Assembly (NCBI GenBank): GCA_003118195.1
Contig: BEXV01000023.1
Coordinates: 264,492-283,031 of the forward strand
Reading direction: 5' to 3'
DNA from: Hemicentrotus pulcherrimus
Taxonomy: Eukaryota > Echinodermata > Echinoidea > Camarodonta > Strongylocentrotidae
DNA length: 18,540 bases
Part shown: positions 17,602 through 18,540 of the stretch, piece by piece
Layout of the letters: each line of letters begins with the position of its first letter
Position numbering within the stretch: the first letter of the stretch is position 1
Translations under genes and position numbers: made by a program
The notes under the pieces: generated by a model
The model's database searches: none
The model's input: only the letters and a program-made list of their open reading frames with translations
Told to the model about the DNA's origin: nothing

Positions 17602-18339
17602 AATGTTTAAACATGGATCTTCTCTAAAAACAAAGAGTTGCGATTGACCCAGATTTGAGCTCTAATAGCCCACAAACTCCTATCTTTTCAGTTCAGAGTT
17701 GCAATTGATATCAAGTTGTGATCGATTAGAGTCAATTGCACCTGTTTAGAAGACAGTTGTAATATTACTTCTTTCAATACTTATTTAAGGACGGGTTCAT
17801 AATATTCTTTCCAATGAGACAGTTTGGAACCAGCTGGTAAGACAAACATCTAATGAAAATCCCACAGTTGCTTGAGGGTTTTGTTTTTGTGAATTGTAGA
17901 AGTACATTCATGCTATAAAATGGGAATAGCATTCATGTATTTTTTTTCAATATGGCAGCTTTCTGGCAATATGCTTGAACTCATAATAATCAGACAGAGA
18001 TTGCCTAAGACATCAAAGTTAAACCTTATCAGTGCACGTTGCCAAACACGTGATTGAAAAAGAAGCCATGTCATTTTTTTTCGCGAAGTTTTTCTAGATT
18101 TGCAAACATGTGTCCTTCATAGATAGTAAACAGGATACAGGAAACTTGCACTGAGGTAGGAAAAAGTTAAAACACACAATCTGTCTAAATTGATATTGAA
18201 ACTAAGGGGTGGGGTAGGTGTAGAAAGCCATATTGCTTCTTTGGAGATTCTGACATAAATGTGATGCTCATTATTTTTCATGGTTGTCTGAGCGTAATGA
18301 TCATTGAAATAGCAAAGCAGCAGGATATTATCAATTTAA
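17602..18339. other. Downstream non-coding sequence
   Basis: AT-rich with several poly-T runs (for example 17939-17948). No gene or repeat family was recognised. Confidence 0.35.
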
Positions 18340-18540
18340 TTCAATTCATTTATTTCCACAGATTCATAAAAGACAGTATAAATTACAATCAAATATAAAA
18401 GCATTACAACAAAAGATGAACCTGCAGAGGGGATGATCAAAAACCACAGAGGTTTGTCGGGGATCATCCCCTGCTTAAAATTACAATATCAAAATACGAT
18501 AATTTTTTTAAAATTAAACAATAACACATACAAAAACATA
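18340..18540 (-). repeat. Possible 3' end of a non-LTR retroelement, inverted, with hairpin
   Basis: 'aattcaattcatttatttcca' followed by a GC-rich hairpin is typical of inverted LINE 3' tails in invertebrates. The hairpin arms AGGGGATGATC (18428-18438) and GATCATCCCCT (18462-18472) pair perfectly. An inner AAACC/GGTTT pair sits in the loop. The element would run past the window end, and no reverse-transcriptase sequence is visible here. Confidence 0.35.

Overview
This looks like invertebrate deuterostome genomic DNA, most likely a sea urchin or close relative. The reasons are AT-rich non-coding sequence, GT-AG introns of several kilobases, short TTAA-flanked MITEs, a SINE-like dispersed repeat, many simple repeats and very little coding sequence. 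There is no bacterial-style gene layout, and most long open frames are chance or low-complexity. The organism call is inference and was not checked by a search.

The main gene, on the + strand, is the 3' part of a single-pass membrane protein whose N-terminal exons lie upstream of the window. Exon A (502-657) and exon B (3482-3604) encode an acidic, Gly/Pro/Glu-rich, Trp- and Cys-poor stalk. Exon C (6481-6547) encodes one transmembrane helix. Exon D (11212-11302) encodes a short, basic cytoplasmic tail with an ITIM-like LKYSEI motif and a stop. Splice signals and phases agree at every junction (1-1, 1-1, 1-2, then 2 into exon D). A decayed tandem copy of exon A with an in-frame stop lies just upstream (344-414).

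The introns hold most of the structure. There is a 0.5-kb tandem duplication (1894-2929), a 0.4-kb duplication 728 bases apart (3935-4324 and 4663-5062), SINE-like repeats in opposite orientation, MITEs, a near-perfect 36-bp inverted repeat (8547-8653) and a cluster of microsatellites (7945-8395). Both duplications have a single N at the start of the second copy, so they may be alleles joined in the assembly rather than real duplications.

Downstream of exon D are homeodomain-site-rich non-coding stretches (11400-11720, 13730-14080, 14860-15140) that could be regulatory, and a long CT-rich tract (13290-13700). A probable small two-exon coding unit (16229-16353 and 17583-17601) encodes an amphipathic helix with an 11-residue repeat. 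A second copy of the TTAA MITE seen at 1554 lies inside its intron. The window ends in a hairpin-bearing repeat that may be the inverted 3' end of a retroelement.
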